A stretch of 64,000 nucleotides of DNA from JAHDHW01 sp965220465. Lineage in GTDB: Bacteria; Bacteroidota; Bacteroidia; Chitinophagales; Saprospiraceae. The translations under genes were made by a program, and so were the position numbers. Positions 7,720-17,800 of this stretch are shown here, piece by piece. A model generated the notes under the pieces. The model was not told the origin of the DNA, ran no database searches, and saw only the letters and a list, made by a program, of their open reading frames with translations. Where the stretch lies: NCBI GenBank assembly GCA_965220465.1, contig CBDCPZ010000019.1:1-64000 (forward strand), written 5' to 3'. The first letter of the stretch is position 1; each line of letters opens with the position of its first letter.

Positions 7720-9090
7720 ATGAAAAAAACACTTCTATCCTTTGGCTTGTTAACCCTCGCTATTATGAGCCACGCACAACTTAGCCCGGCGATTACAAAC
7801 TGGTTGCAAAACACCACCGAAACCGGGAGCTATTATATGTCTGGAAATCCCACCACCATTGATAATGGCATTTTGGTCAATTGCCAGAAAGTAGAATATT
7901 CTGATGACTTTGTTTATGTAACTACCAATGGTATCCCTTCTTATCCAACAGGTCCATTCCTCGACGGAAATCTATCCATTGCTGAAAACCAAAGCGCGAT
8001 TTTCCAAATACCGCTTGATCCACAGGAAAATACGGGAACATCAACAGCTACGTATCCAGGAAACATTGGCGTTTTCATCAATGGCGTTGCGCTTTTTGAT
8101 TACAGAGATGGAGTAGCTTGGAACCCAAATACAAATAATTTGTGTGGTGGTCCAGGCAATCCGCCCTGCCCAGGTGGCCCAATGGCTGAGATGGACTGGA
8201 ACAGAGATGCGGTACCTGCTGAAAAAGGAGGTTTCGATTGCGCCAAAGGTCATCCGGCGATGGGCAATTATCACCATCACCAAAATCCATCTGCTTTTAA
8301 GTTGGACCTTGAAGTCGTTTCAGATATTTGCAATTTGTATGATGCTGAGGGGCTTTATGCAATCGACAGCACTCAACATTCGCCCCTTATTGGATTTGCT
8401 TACGATGGTTTTCCAATTTACGGAGCTTACGGTTTTGAAAATGCTGATGGCACTGGAGACATTGTCAGAATTAAATCAGGTTACCAATTAAGAGACATCA
8501 CTTCTCGAACCCATTGGGCAGACGGGACTGATGTTGACGATGGACCGGATGTGAGCACCACATACTTTTTGGGATATTTTAGAGAAGATTATGAATTTAT
8601 TTCGCATGCTGAAGAAGAATATTTGGATGAACATAATGGAAGGTTTTGTGTAACGCCGGAATATCCGGAAGGAACTTACGCTTATTTTTCAACCGTTGAT
8701 GAAAATTGGAATTCAGCTTATCCATATATCGTTGGACCAACTTTTTATGGACAATCTGCAAACAGGTTAGTCAATTCTATTAGCGAAAGCACGACTGTCT
8801 ATGATGGTACTACTGCAATTTCTGATATTTCATTTACCCGGTTAAACATTTCAATTTTTCCGAATCCAGCTTCTGATCTAATTGCCATTCAAATCAATGG
8901 CCTTGTTGAAGATGATTTAAATGTTAAATTGTTAGATCTTTCTGGAAGATTAGTACAGTCCACAAAAATCAACAAAGGAAGCACTATTGCTTATTTTGAT
9001 GTCCAAACCTTGTATGATGGCACATATCTCGTCGTGATTTCAAACAACAATCAAAAGATCGCAAGAAAAGTAATTATTAATAAAAATTAG
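7720..9090 (+). CDS. YHYH domain protein with T9SS type A sorting signal
   Basis: This 456-residue protein has a signal peptide (residues 1-19), a large YHYH domain and a C-terminal T9SS type A domain (about 378-456: ISIFPNPASD, then LLDLSGRLV and DGTYLVVISNN). The YHYH family motif is seen as G182-NYHHHQNP (residues 182-190), followed by a GFAYDGFPIYGAYG block. The signal and sorting domain predict export to the cell surface through type IX secretion. It starts 46 bp after the MbnH gene on the same strand, and the His-rich motif suggests metal binding, so it may be the surface component of the copper cassette (inference). Confidence 0.9.
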   Translation: MKKTLLSFGLLTLAIMSHAQLSPAITNWLQNTTETGSYYMSGNPTTIDNGILVNCQKVEYSDDFVYVTTNGIPSYPTGPFLDGNLSIAENQSAIFQIPLDPQENTGTSTATYPGNIGVFINGVALFDYRDGVAWNPNTNNLCGGPGNPPCPGGPMAEMDWNRDAVPAEKGGFDCAKGHPAMGNYHHHQNPSAFKLDLEVVSDICNLYDAEGLYAIDSTQHSPLIGFAYDGFPIYGAYGFENADGTGDIVRIKSGYQLRDITSRTHWADGTDVDDGPDVSTTYFLGYFREDYEFISHAEEEYLDEHNGRFCVTPEYPEGTYAYFSTVDENWNSAYPYIVGPTFYGQSANRLVNSISESTTVYDGTTAISDISFTRLNISIFPNPASDLIAIQINGLVEDDLNVKLLDLSGRLVQSTKINKGSTIAYFDVQTLYDGTYLVVISNNNQKIARKVIINKN

Positions 9091-9152
9091 TTTACATCAC
9101 CAAATTCTGCTTATAGTTGAAGAAGAAAATCTGTTATCTTTAACAAAATGAG

Positions 9153-9187
9153 AAGCGGGTTAAATGCACATTGTATTTAACCCGCTT
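9153..9187 (+). terminator. Intrinsic terminator after YHYH gene
   Basis: A perfect 13-bp stem (9153-9165 with 9175-9187) encloses a 9-nt loop and is followed by TTTATTTTATTT. It closes the copper-cassette operon. Confidence 0.85.
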
Positions 9188-9202
9188 TTTATTTTATTTA
9201 GC

Positions 9203-9210
9203 TATTTTTG
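9203..9210 (+). promoter_or_regulatory. Bacteroidota -7 box for NAD-binding protein
   Basis: TATTTTTG matches TAnnTTTG. It overlaps a TTG codon at 9208 that could open the reading frame, so the true start must lie downstream, at ATG 9256. No -33 box is obvious because the terminator stem occupies that position. Confidence 0.5.
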
Positions 9211-9255
9211 AAAAAAAAGATTAATAAAAAGGTTCAAACTTTAAATAAACAGACT

Positions 9256-9918
9256 ATGATAAACGCAATCATTTTAGGAACGACAGGAATGATTGGTGAA
9301 GGGGTTTTACACAAAAGCCTTGATCATCCCGATGTCAATTCCATATTAGTCATCAATCGCAGGCCTTGCGGTGTTCAACATGAAAAATTGAAGGAGATTA
9401 TTCACAAAGATTTTTTCGACTTGACGCTAATCAAGGATCAATTGAGTGGGTACAATGCCTGCTTTTTTTGTTTGGGTGTTTCTTCCGTTGGAATGAAAGA
9501 GGAAGCTTATCGAAAAATGACTTATGATTTGACTTTGAATTTCGCCAAAACGGTTATCGAATTGAATAAAGACATGACATTCAACTACGTTTCAGGCGCA
9601 GGAACAGACAGTTCGGAAAGAGGACGAAGCATGTGGGCGCGCGTAAAAGGCAAGACAGAAAATGACTTAATCAAAATGCCTTTCAAAGCCGCTTACGCTT
9701 TTCGGCCGGGCTATATTCATCCAATGCCTGGCATGAAAAACACTTTGAAAGCATATAAATATCTTGGTTTTTTATACCCAGTTTTTAAAACAATTTTTCC
9801 AGCTTACGTTTGTACGCTCAACGATATTGGAACGTCAATGATCAAAGTTTGTACGGAAGGTTATTCCAAAAAAGTTTTGGAATGCAAAGACATCACCTTG
9901 TTAGGCAATGAAAATTGA
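9256..9918 (+). CDS. NAD(P)-binding Rossmann protein, atypical SDR/NmrA-like
   Basis: This 220-residue protein begins MINAIILGTTGMIGEGVL, a GxTGxxG Rossmann motif of the extended SDR/NmrA type. It also has NYVSGAGTDSSERGRSMWARVKGKTEND at about 112-139, where the usual YxxxK is replaced by W/K, and FRPGYIHP after it. Such proteins resemble HTATIP2-like oxidoreductases and may be redox sensors or reductases; the substrate is unknown. ATG 9256 is preferred over TTG 9208 because the promoter box covers the latter. The 3' end overlaps the HIT gene by 11 bp. Confidence 0.85.
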   Translation: MINAIILGTTGMIGEGVLHKSLDHPDVNSILVINRRPCGVQHEKLKEIIHKDFFDLTLIKDQLSGYNACFFCLGVSSVGMKEEAYRKMTYDLTLNFAKTVIELNKDMTFNYVSGAGTDSSERGRSMWARVKGKTENDLIKMPFKAAYAFRPGYIHPMPGMKNTLKAYKYLGFLYPVFKTIFPAYVCTLNDIGTSMIKVCTEGYSKKVLECKDITLLGNEN

Positions 9919-10372
9919 AAGAATGAAATCATTTGTTAGTCTTTTATTTTCAACATTGATTGTCACGGCTGCTTTCGCACAGGAAGGTGATTACGATGCC
10001 ATCAAAAAAGAAAAACTAAACAAAAAATCACCTTTCGAACAAATCGTAGATCGTGAGCTCCCCGCAACCATCGAATACGAAGATGAGGAAATTATCGCCT
10101 TCATTCCTTTGCGAAAACAAGCTCCGGTCCATATTCTGATCGTTCCCAAAAAGCGCATTCCAACGATGAATGACATCACAGAAGAAGATATTCCTTTGAT
10201 TGGAAAAATGTATTTCGTCGCCAAACAATTAGCCGAGGAAAAAGGAATCGCAGAAACCGGCTACCGCCTTTCGATCAACACCAACGAAGATTCCGGGCAA
10301 AGCGTTTTTCACATACACCTGCACCTCATTGGTGGAAAAAAGTTGGGGCCGATGGTGACTCAAAAAGAGTAA
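9908..10372 (+). CDS. HIT family protein with signal peptide
   Basis: This 154-residue histidine-triad protein has HIHLHLIGG at residues 135-143 (H135, H137, H139), plus PVHILIVPKKRIP at about 73-85, as in HINT/HinT nucleotide hydrolases that cleave purine phosphoramidates. Unusually it has an N-terminal signal peptide (FVSLLFSTLIVTAAFAQ, about residues 9-25), predicting a periplasmic enzyme, whereas most HIT proteins are cytoplasmic. The start at 9908 overlaps the previous gene by 11 bp; ATG 9923 is an equally good start and still keeps the signal. The catalytic domain is complete. Confidence 0.9.
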   Translation: MKIERMKSFVSLLFSTLIVTAAFAQEGDYDAIKKEKLNKKSPFEQIVDRELPATIEYEDEEIIAFIPLRKQAPVHILIVPKKRIPTMNDITEEDIPLIGKMYFVAKQLAEEKGIAETGYRLSINTNEDSGQSVFHIHLHLIGGKKLGPMVTQKE

Positions 10373-10396
10373 GGCCTTTTTTAGAATTATAAACAT

Positions 10397-10747
10397 CTAA
10401 AACTCAGGATTAAAGCCTCTTCTTTTCAACGCTTCTCTTGGTTGATGTACCTTTAAAGCTCTGTCAGAAGGTGTTTGCCAATCGAACTTTTTTCCTAAAA
10501 CCTCAAAAGTCATCATTCCAGTTGTTCCGTGAATATGAACATCTATGATATAACCTCTTTTCACAAGTCCTGTATTGGTCTGGTCAAATGAATCCCAATC
10601 AACCGGTTTACCCGTCCAACCTTCATACGGAGGTTCATAGCCGCCTTTTGTCTGGTCGAAGGTGGTAACGTCAATGATTAAACCAATTATTAAATAAATA
10701 AAGTAAACAATGCCTAGGACGGCAAAAATAGTTTTTAGGGTTTCCAT
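10397..10747 (-). CDS. Uncharacterised single-pass membrane protein
   Basis: This 116-residue protein has one transmembrane segment (about 7-27, IFAVLGIVYFIYLIIGLIID) and a polar, glycine/proline-rich domain with GGYEPPYEGWTGKPVDW and a C-terminal basic tail. I do not recognise the family. It is convergent with the HIT gene and 68 bp downstream of the carboxypeptidase-like protein gene on the same strand, so it could be co-transcribed with it. The reading frame has natural composition and a good ATG start. Confidence 0.7.
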   Translation of the reverse strand: METLKTIFAVLGIVYFIYLIIGLIIDVTTFDQTKGGYEPPYEGWTGKPVDWDSFDQTNTGLVKRGYIIDVHIHGTTGMMTFEVLGKKFDWQTPSDRALKVHQPREALKRRGFNPEF

Positions 10748-10815
10748 GGTTTATTCAAATTTGTTAAAAAATTAATTAATCCTATGAAACCTTCCAAATT
10801 ATGGAGTAAAATTAA

Positions 10816-11649
10816 TTAATCTATGGCTTGCTTTCCAATAAAATAAAAGCAAGGTGTTAAACTGGATTTATATTTCAATTTATTGAAATCACTTTGGCTA
10901 GTATATTTTAAATAAACTCCCTTTACTTTTTTTCCTTTTTTAGTGTCGAAAGTTAAACCCACATTCCCCTTGCCATTGTCGTCTTTAATCCATTCCAAAG
11001 AAAGTAACACATCGTTTTCCAAAATGATGTTATAACTCGTCAAATCAACCGAAACGACTCCCTTTTCCTGCTTTTGCATAATCAGAATATTTTCTTTTAA
11101 AAGGTTCTCCCCTATTTCGCCATCTTGAAATTGATAAATATTCATTCTGAAAAACATGCTGTCACCTTTTGCGTGGTTGAGTACAAAATTGGCGGTTTTG
11201 ATATAGGTTGGTTTATCGATTTTTATTGGTGCTCCGATTTCTGTTCCAAGCTTGCTGCTTCCGAAGCCCATGCTTTTTCCCCTTGTTTCATTTTTTACCC
11301 CAAATAGTTGCTCCTCTCCAAATCTTTGTGCAGTGATTTTAATTGCCTCGATTTGATAATCTTTTGGATTCAGTTCAACGGTTTTACTGTTTTTCAAATC
11401 ATTGCCCGAAATATTTTTGGTCTCAAAACCAATGGCCGAAAAAGTTACGACATCATTTATATTTTCCAAATCCAACTCAAATTTGCCATTCAGGTCACTA
11501 ACAGTTCCGATAGGCTTTCCTTTTACACCAATGTTCACGAAAGGAACAGAAGTCTTTGATTCCGAATCAATTACCTTTCCACTGACGGATACTTGGGAAA
11601 AAGAAGTGTTTATTAAAAACAATAAAAACAGCGTTGCGGTGAGTTTCAT
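10816..11649 (-). CDS. Exported protein with carboxypeptidase-like regulatory domain
   Basis: This 277-residue protein has a signal peptide (residues 1-18, ending SFSQ) and an N-terminal carboxypeptidase D regulatory-like beta-sandwich (about 20-95): SGKVIDSESKTSVPFVNIGVKG, GTVSDLNGKFEL and VTFSAIGFET. The rest is a beta-rich domain without a recognised family. Such proteins act in the periplasm or outer membrane of Bacteroidota, often attached to TonB-dependent receptors or surface proteins. No receptor barrel follows here, so it is a stand-alone CarboxypepD_reg-like protein of unknown role. Confidence 0.85.
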   Translation of the reverse strand: MKLTATLFLLFLINTSFSQVSVSGKVIDSESKTSVPFVNIGVKGKPIGTVSDLNGKFELDLENINDVVTFSAIGFETKNISGNDLKNSKTVELNPKDYQIEAIKITAQRFGEEQLFGVKNETRGKSMGFGSSKLGTEIGAPIKIDKPTYIKTANFVLNHAKGDSMFFRMNIYQFQDGEIGENLLKENILIMQKQEKGVVSVDLTSYNIILENDVLLSLEWIKDDNGKGNVGLTFDTKKGKKVKGVYLKYTSQSDFNKLKYKSSLTPCFYFIGKQAID

Positions 11650-11759
11650 TTTTTGTGTTTTGTTTGGAAAAAGCGCTCGAACCAGGCTTCGAGAAGATGA
11701 CGAAAAACTTTAAGGTTAAGTTACATGAACCCATTTTTGAATATCGAAAAAATAGTAGA

Positions 11760-12635
11760 TTATTTTTTCAAAGCTGAACCAAATTCCTTTTCTGGAAAAG
11801 TTCCCAGTTCTTCAATTTTATAGCCATTGGGATAGGTTGGCCGTTTTAATTTAGTTCTCAAAAATGGCTTTTTCCTTTCCGGCAAAAGGTAAATTATTTT
11901 TGATCTGATCTGCATAGAAAGCAGAACAATTTTTTTAAGCAATTCCGGAGGTTCTTTGAGATTGACTGCATTGAGAAGAGGCCTGTCCATAAAACATTGC
12001 AGAAACGGTTTTCCTAAAAACCATAATTGCTTCGGCAGGTAAAATCCCAATAAAAGGTCCAAGGTGTATTTCGAAATTTCTTCAGTTGTCGCTGTTTTTC
12101 TAAAATTCCTCACTTCGTATGCATTAAAAAATGATTCGTAAGTCTGCAAATCTTTCGGAATGTTTTTGATGCCCATCCTTTTTCCGACTTCAAATTGAAA
12201 CTTATAAATCGCCCGTTTTTCATTTTCGGTCAGTTTGCGCCAACAATAGGTATCGATCCATTTAATAGGTACAAATACAAAGGTGGCAAGCACATACAAA
12301 AAATCGTCATTAGAAATGGAGTAGGAATTATGCATTTTATTCATACGCCGGAATGCTGCTTTCGCTTGTTCGCTATCCAGCCCATTTTCCATTATTTCAG
12401 ATAAAATGAGTTCTGTATCATCGTATCTTTTCCGGGTTCGATCTCGGAATTCACCTGTTTTGGAAAGTAATTTAGATATACTTGGAACAGCATAAGTTCT
12501 GAACAAAGCAAACTCGAGGGACTTTTGATAATCCCAAGGAAATACGTGAGAAGTTAGTAAATACACGATTTCTTCATAATCATATTTCCAGTCCAACTGC
12601 TCAATTTTTGAAGATATGTGTTTCCTTTTTTCCAT
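11760..12635 (-). CDS. Oxygenase MpaB family (DUF2236) protein
   Basis: This 291-residue protein resembles the MpaB/latex-clearing-protein (DUF2236) heme oxygenase family. It has the MHNSYSISNDDFLYVLATFVFVPIKWID block at about 101-128, where this family places its heme-proximal residues, and the downstream pattern ENEKRAIYKFQFEVGKRMGI. Family members oxidatively cleave isoprenoid-like or other hydrophobic substrates. The substrate here is unknown. It stands alone on the minus strand and has no signal peptide, so it is probably cytoplasmic or peripherally membrane-bound. Confidence 0.8.
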   Translation of the reverse strand: MEKRKHISSKIEQLDWKYDYEEIVYLLTSHVFPWDYQKSLEFALFRTYAVPSISKLLSKTGEFRDRTRKRYDDTELILSEIMENGLDSEQAKAAFRRMNKMHNSYSISNDDFLYVLATFVFVPIKWIDTYCWRKLTENEKRAIYKFQFEVGKRMGIKNIPKDLQTYESFFNAYEVRNFRKTATTEEISKYTLDLLLGFYLPKQLWFLGKPFLQCFMDRPLLNAVNLKEPPELLKKIVLLSMQIRSKIIYLLPERKKPFLRTKLKRPTYPNGYKIEELGTFPEKEFGSALKK

Positions 12636-12715
12636 ATTTGGCTAGAGAATACATTGTATAAAATAGTATACGTGATTTTTTTGATTTTGGATACTAAAAA
12701 AACAGGTAAAACATC

Positions 12716-12747
12716 AAACCCCGAAATTAAAAATAATTCCGGGGTTT
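12716..12747 (-). terminator. Terminator of the sorbosone-dehydrogenase gene
   Basis: A stem (12716-12728 with 12735-12747, one mismatch) around a short A/T loop lies 24 bp after the stop of the minus-strand dehydrogenase gene, with T-rich sequence beyond it on that strand. Confidence 0.7.
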
Positions 12748-12770
12748 AATGTTTAAGCCAATTGTCTTAA

Positions 12771-14390
12771 TTATTTTTTAACAATCCTTTCGATCACTTT
12801 GCCGTTTTCTGATTCCAGACTTAAAAAATAAACTGCTGCAGGTAGTTTTTCTAAATTAAGCACTTTATTGAAAGAAGCAGAAATGGAATAACTTTCTTCC
12901 AATATTTTTTTACCATCCAAATCCAACAATTTTAAAGTCAACGCTGTTGGTTCGCTAACCTCAATAGTAACTTTCAATTCATTATCAAAAGGATTTGGGC
13001 TAATTTTAAAAGATTCTAAAGTTGGAATATCCTTAATTCCAACAAGGCTGTGCTCTAAATCTTCAGAAACAAAAGTACAGTCATCGGTGGTCACTTCAAC
13101 CGTATATACTCCTGAATCCATTGCGTCGTAAGTTTCATTTATAGCACCATCGATAATAACACCATCAAGATACCATTGGTAAGTTAAATATCCGGAAGGA
13201 GCTGTTAATACATTAATTGCCGCTGTAATTTCGACGGTTATGGCCGTAGTTGAGCTTATTTTGTAAATCCTGCCTTGTGTCAGACGAGCAACATACAATT
13301 CACCGTTTACATCTTCTCCAAAGGAACTGATATCATATCCCGAATAATTTGCTACCTGAGTTTTCGTCCAACCCCCTGATCCATCAGAAACAATAGACCA
13401 AAATCTGCCTGAACAATAATCTACATAAATGTAATGACCAACAAAATCAGGGTTGTTACAACCTCTATAAACAAAGCCACCTGTTACTGAACAATCAATA
13501 GGATTTCCACTGTGATTATAATCATGTATCGGTTCAACAAAATCTACAGCTGATCCACAATTACCGTTATAATCATGGGTTCCTTCATAACATCTCCAAC
13601 CATAATTTTCACCTCCAGTACTACTCGCAAGTTGAAAATCGATCTCCTCCCAAACGCCTTGTCCAACATCGCCAATCCACAGGTCGCCGGTTTCGCTATC
13701 AAAACTATAACGCCAGGGGTTTCGAAGGCCAATTGCCCAAATTTCATCCAAAACATCATTGTTTCCAACAAACGGATTAGAAGCTGGTATGCTGTAGGGC
13801 GTACCGTTATCAACATCAATACGGAGCATTTTCCCTAATAAAGTCTGTGTGTTTTGTCCATTTCCAATTGCTCCGTGATTGTCGCCGCCGCCGCCGCCGT
13901 CACCCAGACCGATATAAAGATAGCCGTCCGGGCCAAACTTAAGGCATCCGCCGTTGTGGTTCCATTCTGGTTGATCTACTTCCATAATTACTACTTCGCT
14001 ATTCGGATCAGCAGTGTTAGGATCATTAGCAACAGAAAAACGAGAAATCCGTGTATCGCCGTTTAATTTTGTATAATTCACATAAAAATAACCATTGGTT
14101 ACATAATCAGGATGAAAGGCCAAACCAAGTAGTCCTCGTTCATTATATATACTACCGCTAACTTTTGAACTGAGATTTAAAAAAGGGGTAGCAAGAATAT
14201 TACCGTCTTCAACAATTCGAATTAATCCCCTGCGTTGAACGACAAAAAGACGATCGTCTCCAGCATTGGTAATATCAACCGGTTGGCTAAAGCCAGAAGC
14301 ATAGGATTCTAAGGTTAACTGAGCATTTATATTAAAAAAGGAAAGTAAAAAGACTACAGAAAAAAGGAGTTTCATTGAATTCATGATCAT
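12771..14390 (-). CDS. Secreted PQQ-type glucose/sorbosone dehydrogenase with T9SS signal
   Basis: This 539-residue protein has a signal peptide (ending FNINAQ), a six-bladed propeller of the glucose/sorbosone dehydrogenase family (about 25-380) and a T9SS type A C-terminal domain (about 463-539: ISPNPFDNEL, LLDLDGKKIL, VYFLSLESENGK). Propeller hallmarks include RLFVVQRRGLIRIVEDG, NERGLLGLAFHPDY, HNGGCLKFGPDGYLYIGLGDGG and GLRNPWRYSFD. An Ig-like segment (about 390-450) links the two. The family oxidises sugars with PQQ. Many Bacteroidota homologues are surface-exposed with unproven substrates. It is monocistronic. Confidence 0.93.
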   Translation of the reverse strand: MIMNSMKLLFSVVFLLSFFNINAQLTLESYASGFSQPVDITNAGDDRLFVVQRRGLIRIVEDGNILATPFLNLSSKVSGSIYNERGLLGLAFHPDYVTNGYFYVNYTKLNGDTRISRFSVANDPNTADPNSEVVIMEVDQPEWNHNGGCLKFGPDGYLYIGLGDGGGGGDNHGAIGNGQNTQTLLGKMLRIDVDNGTPYSIPASNPFVGNNDVLDEIWAIGLRNPWRYSFDSETGDLWIGDVGQGVWEEIDFQLASSTGGENYGWRCYEGTHDYNGNCGSAVDFVEPIHDYNHSGNPIDCSVTGGFVYRGCNNPDFVGHYIYVDYCSGRFWSIVSDGSGGWTKTQVANYSGYDISSFGEDVNGELYVARLTQGRIYKISSTTAITVEITAAINVLTAPSGYLTYQWYLDGVIIDGAINETYDAMDSGVYTVEVTTDDCTFVSEDLEHSLVGIKDIPTLESFKISPNPFDNELKVTIEVSEPTALTLKLLDLDGKKILEESYSISASFNKVLNLEKLPAAVYFLSLESENGKVIERIVKK

Positions 14391-14898
14391 TATTTATTGA
14401 GTTTATTTGAAGTGCAATTTATAAAAGATTTGGGTATCCAAAGAAGAAATAAAAAACAATAGCCACGTGGCGACACATATCTTGCAGGTAATCGTAAATG
14501 CTTGTTATTTTTCCTTCAAAAAAGAAACTTTTTCAGCAAAGAATAGTTTAGGAAAAAAGTAAATTCGCACTTTTAAAACATTTGTATTCTTAAAAAATAG
14601 CTTTTTAGGTCCTTTTTTATAAAAAATACCCATTTTTCATATATCATAATTACTTAAAAGAGCTTATATTTACCATCCCAAATCGTTTTCTCGATAGTTG
14701 AAAATTGCTAAAAAGTAATTTTCAATTTCTCTTAAATCCCTGATTGCTCGAAAAAATTATAATCCGGTACTGGGTATTCCCCTTACCAGTAATTGAATGT
14801 ACACTTCACAATCACCTTCGTGTTTTTGGATTTGTATTTGTAATATTTATTATACGATACAAGATCGTATGTTGAAAACCTGTTTCAAAAACTATTGA
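14391..14898. other. Divergent intergenic region with a palindrome
   Basis: This 508-bp AT-rich region separates two divergently transcribed surface-protein genes. I see no coding potential or RNA gene. An inverted repeat ATACGAT-N5-ATCGTAT (14852-14870) lies about 30 bp before the start of the LRR gene and could be an operator or a leader hairpin. Confidence 0.5.
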
Positions 14899-17800
14899 AT
14901 GTTCAACTTGACGCAAATGTTAATAAAGAAATCGAGCATACATCTTTTTTTAATGTCCTTTATGATAGCCACTTTGAGTTTTCAAAGTGATCAAAACCTT
15001 CAACCTAACTTTTCATTAAATGCTACTACTTCTGAAAGTATTTTAGATTGTCCCAATTCTTGCCAAGTCAATGATTCTCTTGCACTGGTTGCACTTTACA
15101 ATTCAACAGCAGGTTCAAGCTGGAGTATTGGATGGAATCTTAATCAGCCGGTTTGTACCCCATGGCCAGGTGTCGAAATGGATAATTCCGGTTATGTGAT
15201 TTCGGTTCAGCTGAGCGGCAATAATTTAACTGGAACACTGCCTCCAGAGATTGGTGATTTTTCAAGGCTCAATTCTTTACAACTTGACAACAACAATATT
15301 TCCGGGAATATTCCTCCTGAAATAGGAAACCTGCCAGAGTTGACTATTCTGTTTTTGGATAATAATGACTTCACAGGGACTGTTCCGGGAACATTTGGAA
15401 ACTTGAGCAAATTGGAGATTCTCTATCTGGACAATAACGACTTATCCGGTCCGATTCCCGAAAGTTTTACCAACCTTATTTTTTTACAAAAAATGGATAT
15501 TTTCAATAATGCTTTTGACAGTTTACCCAACATGTCAGCAATCAATATCCAACCCAATAAGCTAAGGATTTTCAATAACAACTTTACTTTTGATGATATT
15601 CTGTCCAATTCACCTGCTGCTTTAGGAGACAACTATTTTCCGCAGGACTCAGTTTTCGAAACAACTACACTTTCTCTGAATACCGGCACAACATATACTA
15701 TTGACCTTGATTTTGATTCTGGGATTCTAGATAATAATTATCAATGGTACAGAAATGGAATTCTTTATGGCGCTCCACTCAATATTAACCAACTCACTTT
15801 TTCACCGGTTGACTGGAATACGCCAGGAACCTACCATTGCACGATTACGAATCCCAATGCACCTGACCTTACGCTTTATTCAAGAGCCGTAATTATCGAT
15901 GTGGACTGTGGAACGAGTATTTATGACTATGCTACTAACTATTGCGACGATGAAAGCATTGTTTTTAATGGGACACTTTATAATCAGGCAAATCCAACCG
16001 GCACCGAATTACTTGCGGGGATGGACCAATACGGCTGTGATTCAATCATTGAAGTCAATTTGACTTATTACCCTGTTGCGGAAAGCTTCATCAATGATTC
16101 GTTTTGTAATGATGAAAGCATCGTGGTCAATGGAACCACTTATGATCAAGATAATCCGAGTGGCATAGAGATTTTTCAAAATGCAAGTATAAATAGCTGT
16201 GATTCAACGGTATACATTGACCTAAATTATGATGCTATACTTATTGAAACGATTGATTCAACGCTGTGCAGCGGCGAAAGCATCGTGGTGAACGGAACCA
16301 TTTATGATGAAAACAATCCTTCCGGTTCTGAATTCATGCCCAATGGAAGTATAAATGGCTGTGATTCGACAACCAATGTAACATTAGATTTTTTCCTGCT
16401 AGCCGAATACAATTTAGCTCCAACGCTGTGCTTTGGCGAAAGTATCGAGGTAAATGGCACCACCTACGATCAGGCCAATCCAAATGGAACTGAGGTCATC
16501 TCAAATGCAAGTATAAATGGTTGTGATTCTACCATTTATGTTGCGCTTACTTTTCATCAGGAATTTACAGCAACGCTTGATCAAACACTATGTAATGGCG
16601 AAAGTATCGTTGTAAATGGCACTACTTACGATCAAAGCAATCCAAACGGCGTCGAAGTTTTAAACGGGGCAAGTGCAGTTGGCTGTGATTCCATCGTCAA
16701 TATTGATCTTACTTTTTATAATGAAATCGTCTTTAATTTTGAGCCTACTCTTTGTTTTGGAGAAGAAGTAACCATCAATGGTTCGGTTTATAGTCAGGCG
16801 AATCCCATCGGAACAGAACTTTTTGAAAATGGAAGTATTGCCGGTTGTGATTCTACCGTTTCCGTTGCACTAAGCTTTTATAGTGAAATACTTGAATCCT
16901 TAAATACGACAATTTGTGATAACGAAAGTATTATCGTAAACGGAACAGCTTATAATCTAAATAATCCTTCCGGAATTGAATTTATGTCCAACAGCAGCAT
17001 AAACGGTTGTGACTCTACTGTCAATGTTGATTTAAGTTTTATTGTTGCTCCTGTTTCAAATTATATTGCAACACTTTGCTCAAATGAAAGTATTGTCATC
17101 AATGGAACAACTTATGATATTTTGAATCCAAGCGGAACGGAAACAATTGAAAATGCTGCTGCCAATGATTGTGACTCCATTGTAAATATTGCTTTAGACT
17201 TTTATCCAGCGGCATTGTTCAATTTCGAACCTACCTTCTGTGCAGAAGAAAGTGTTACTATTAACAATACGGTTTATAATATTTTGAATCCAACCGGCGT
17301 CGAAGTTTTGTTTAACGCAAGTTCTAATAATTGTGATTCTACGGTTTTTGTAGATATAAATTTTTATCAACCTATTCAAACCAATATCAACGAGACCTAT
17401 TGTGCAGATGAAGAAATTATGGTCAATAATACCATTTACAATCAATCCAATCCTTCGGGTATAGAAGTGATCAGCGGAGTTGGGCCAATGGGCTGTGATT
17501 CTACGATTACCATTGATCTGGAATATTACGAACCATCATCTGGGTATTTTGTCACACCAATTTGCGAAGGCGACCAAGTCATAATTAACGGGACGATTTA
17601 TGATGAAAACAACCCTTCAGGTATTGAAATTTTTAGCGGAGCAAGTGTTGATGGTTGTGATTCGACTCTTTTTATAAATTTAAACTTCTTTGATCCGGCT
17701 GAATATGATTTAACACCCACACTTTGTGATGGTGAAACCGTCGTTGTCAATGGAACCATTTACGATCAATCAAATCCTAACGGTACTGAAATCCTCGAAA

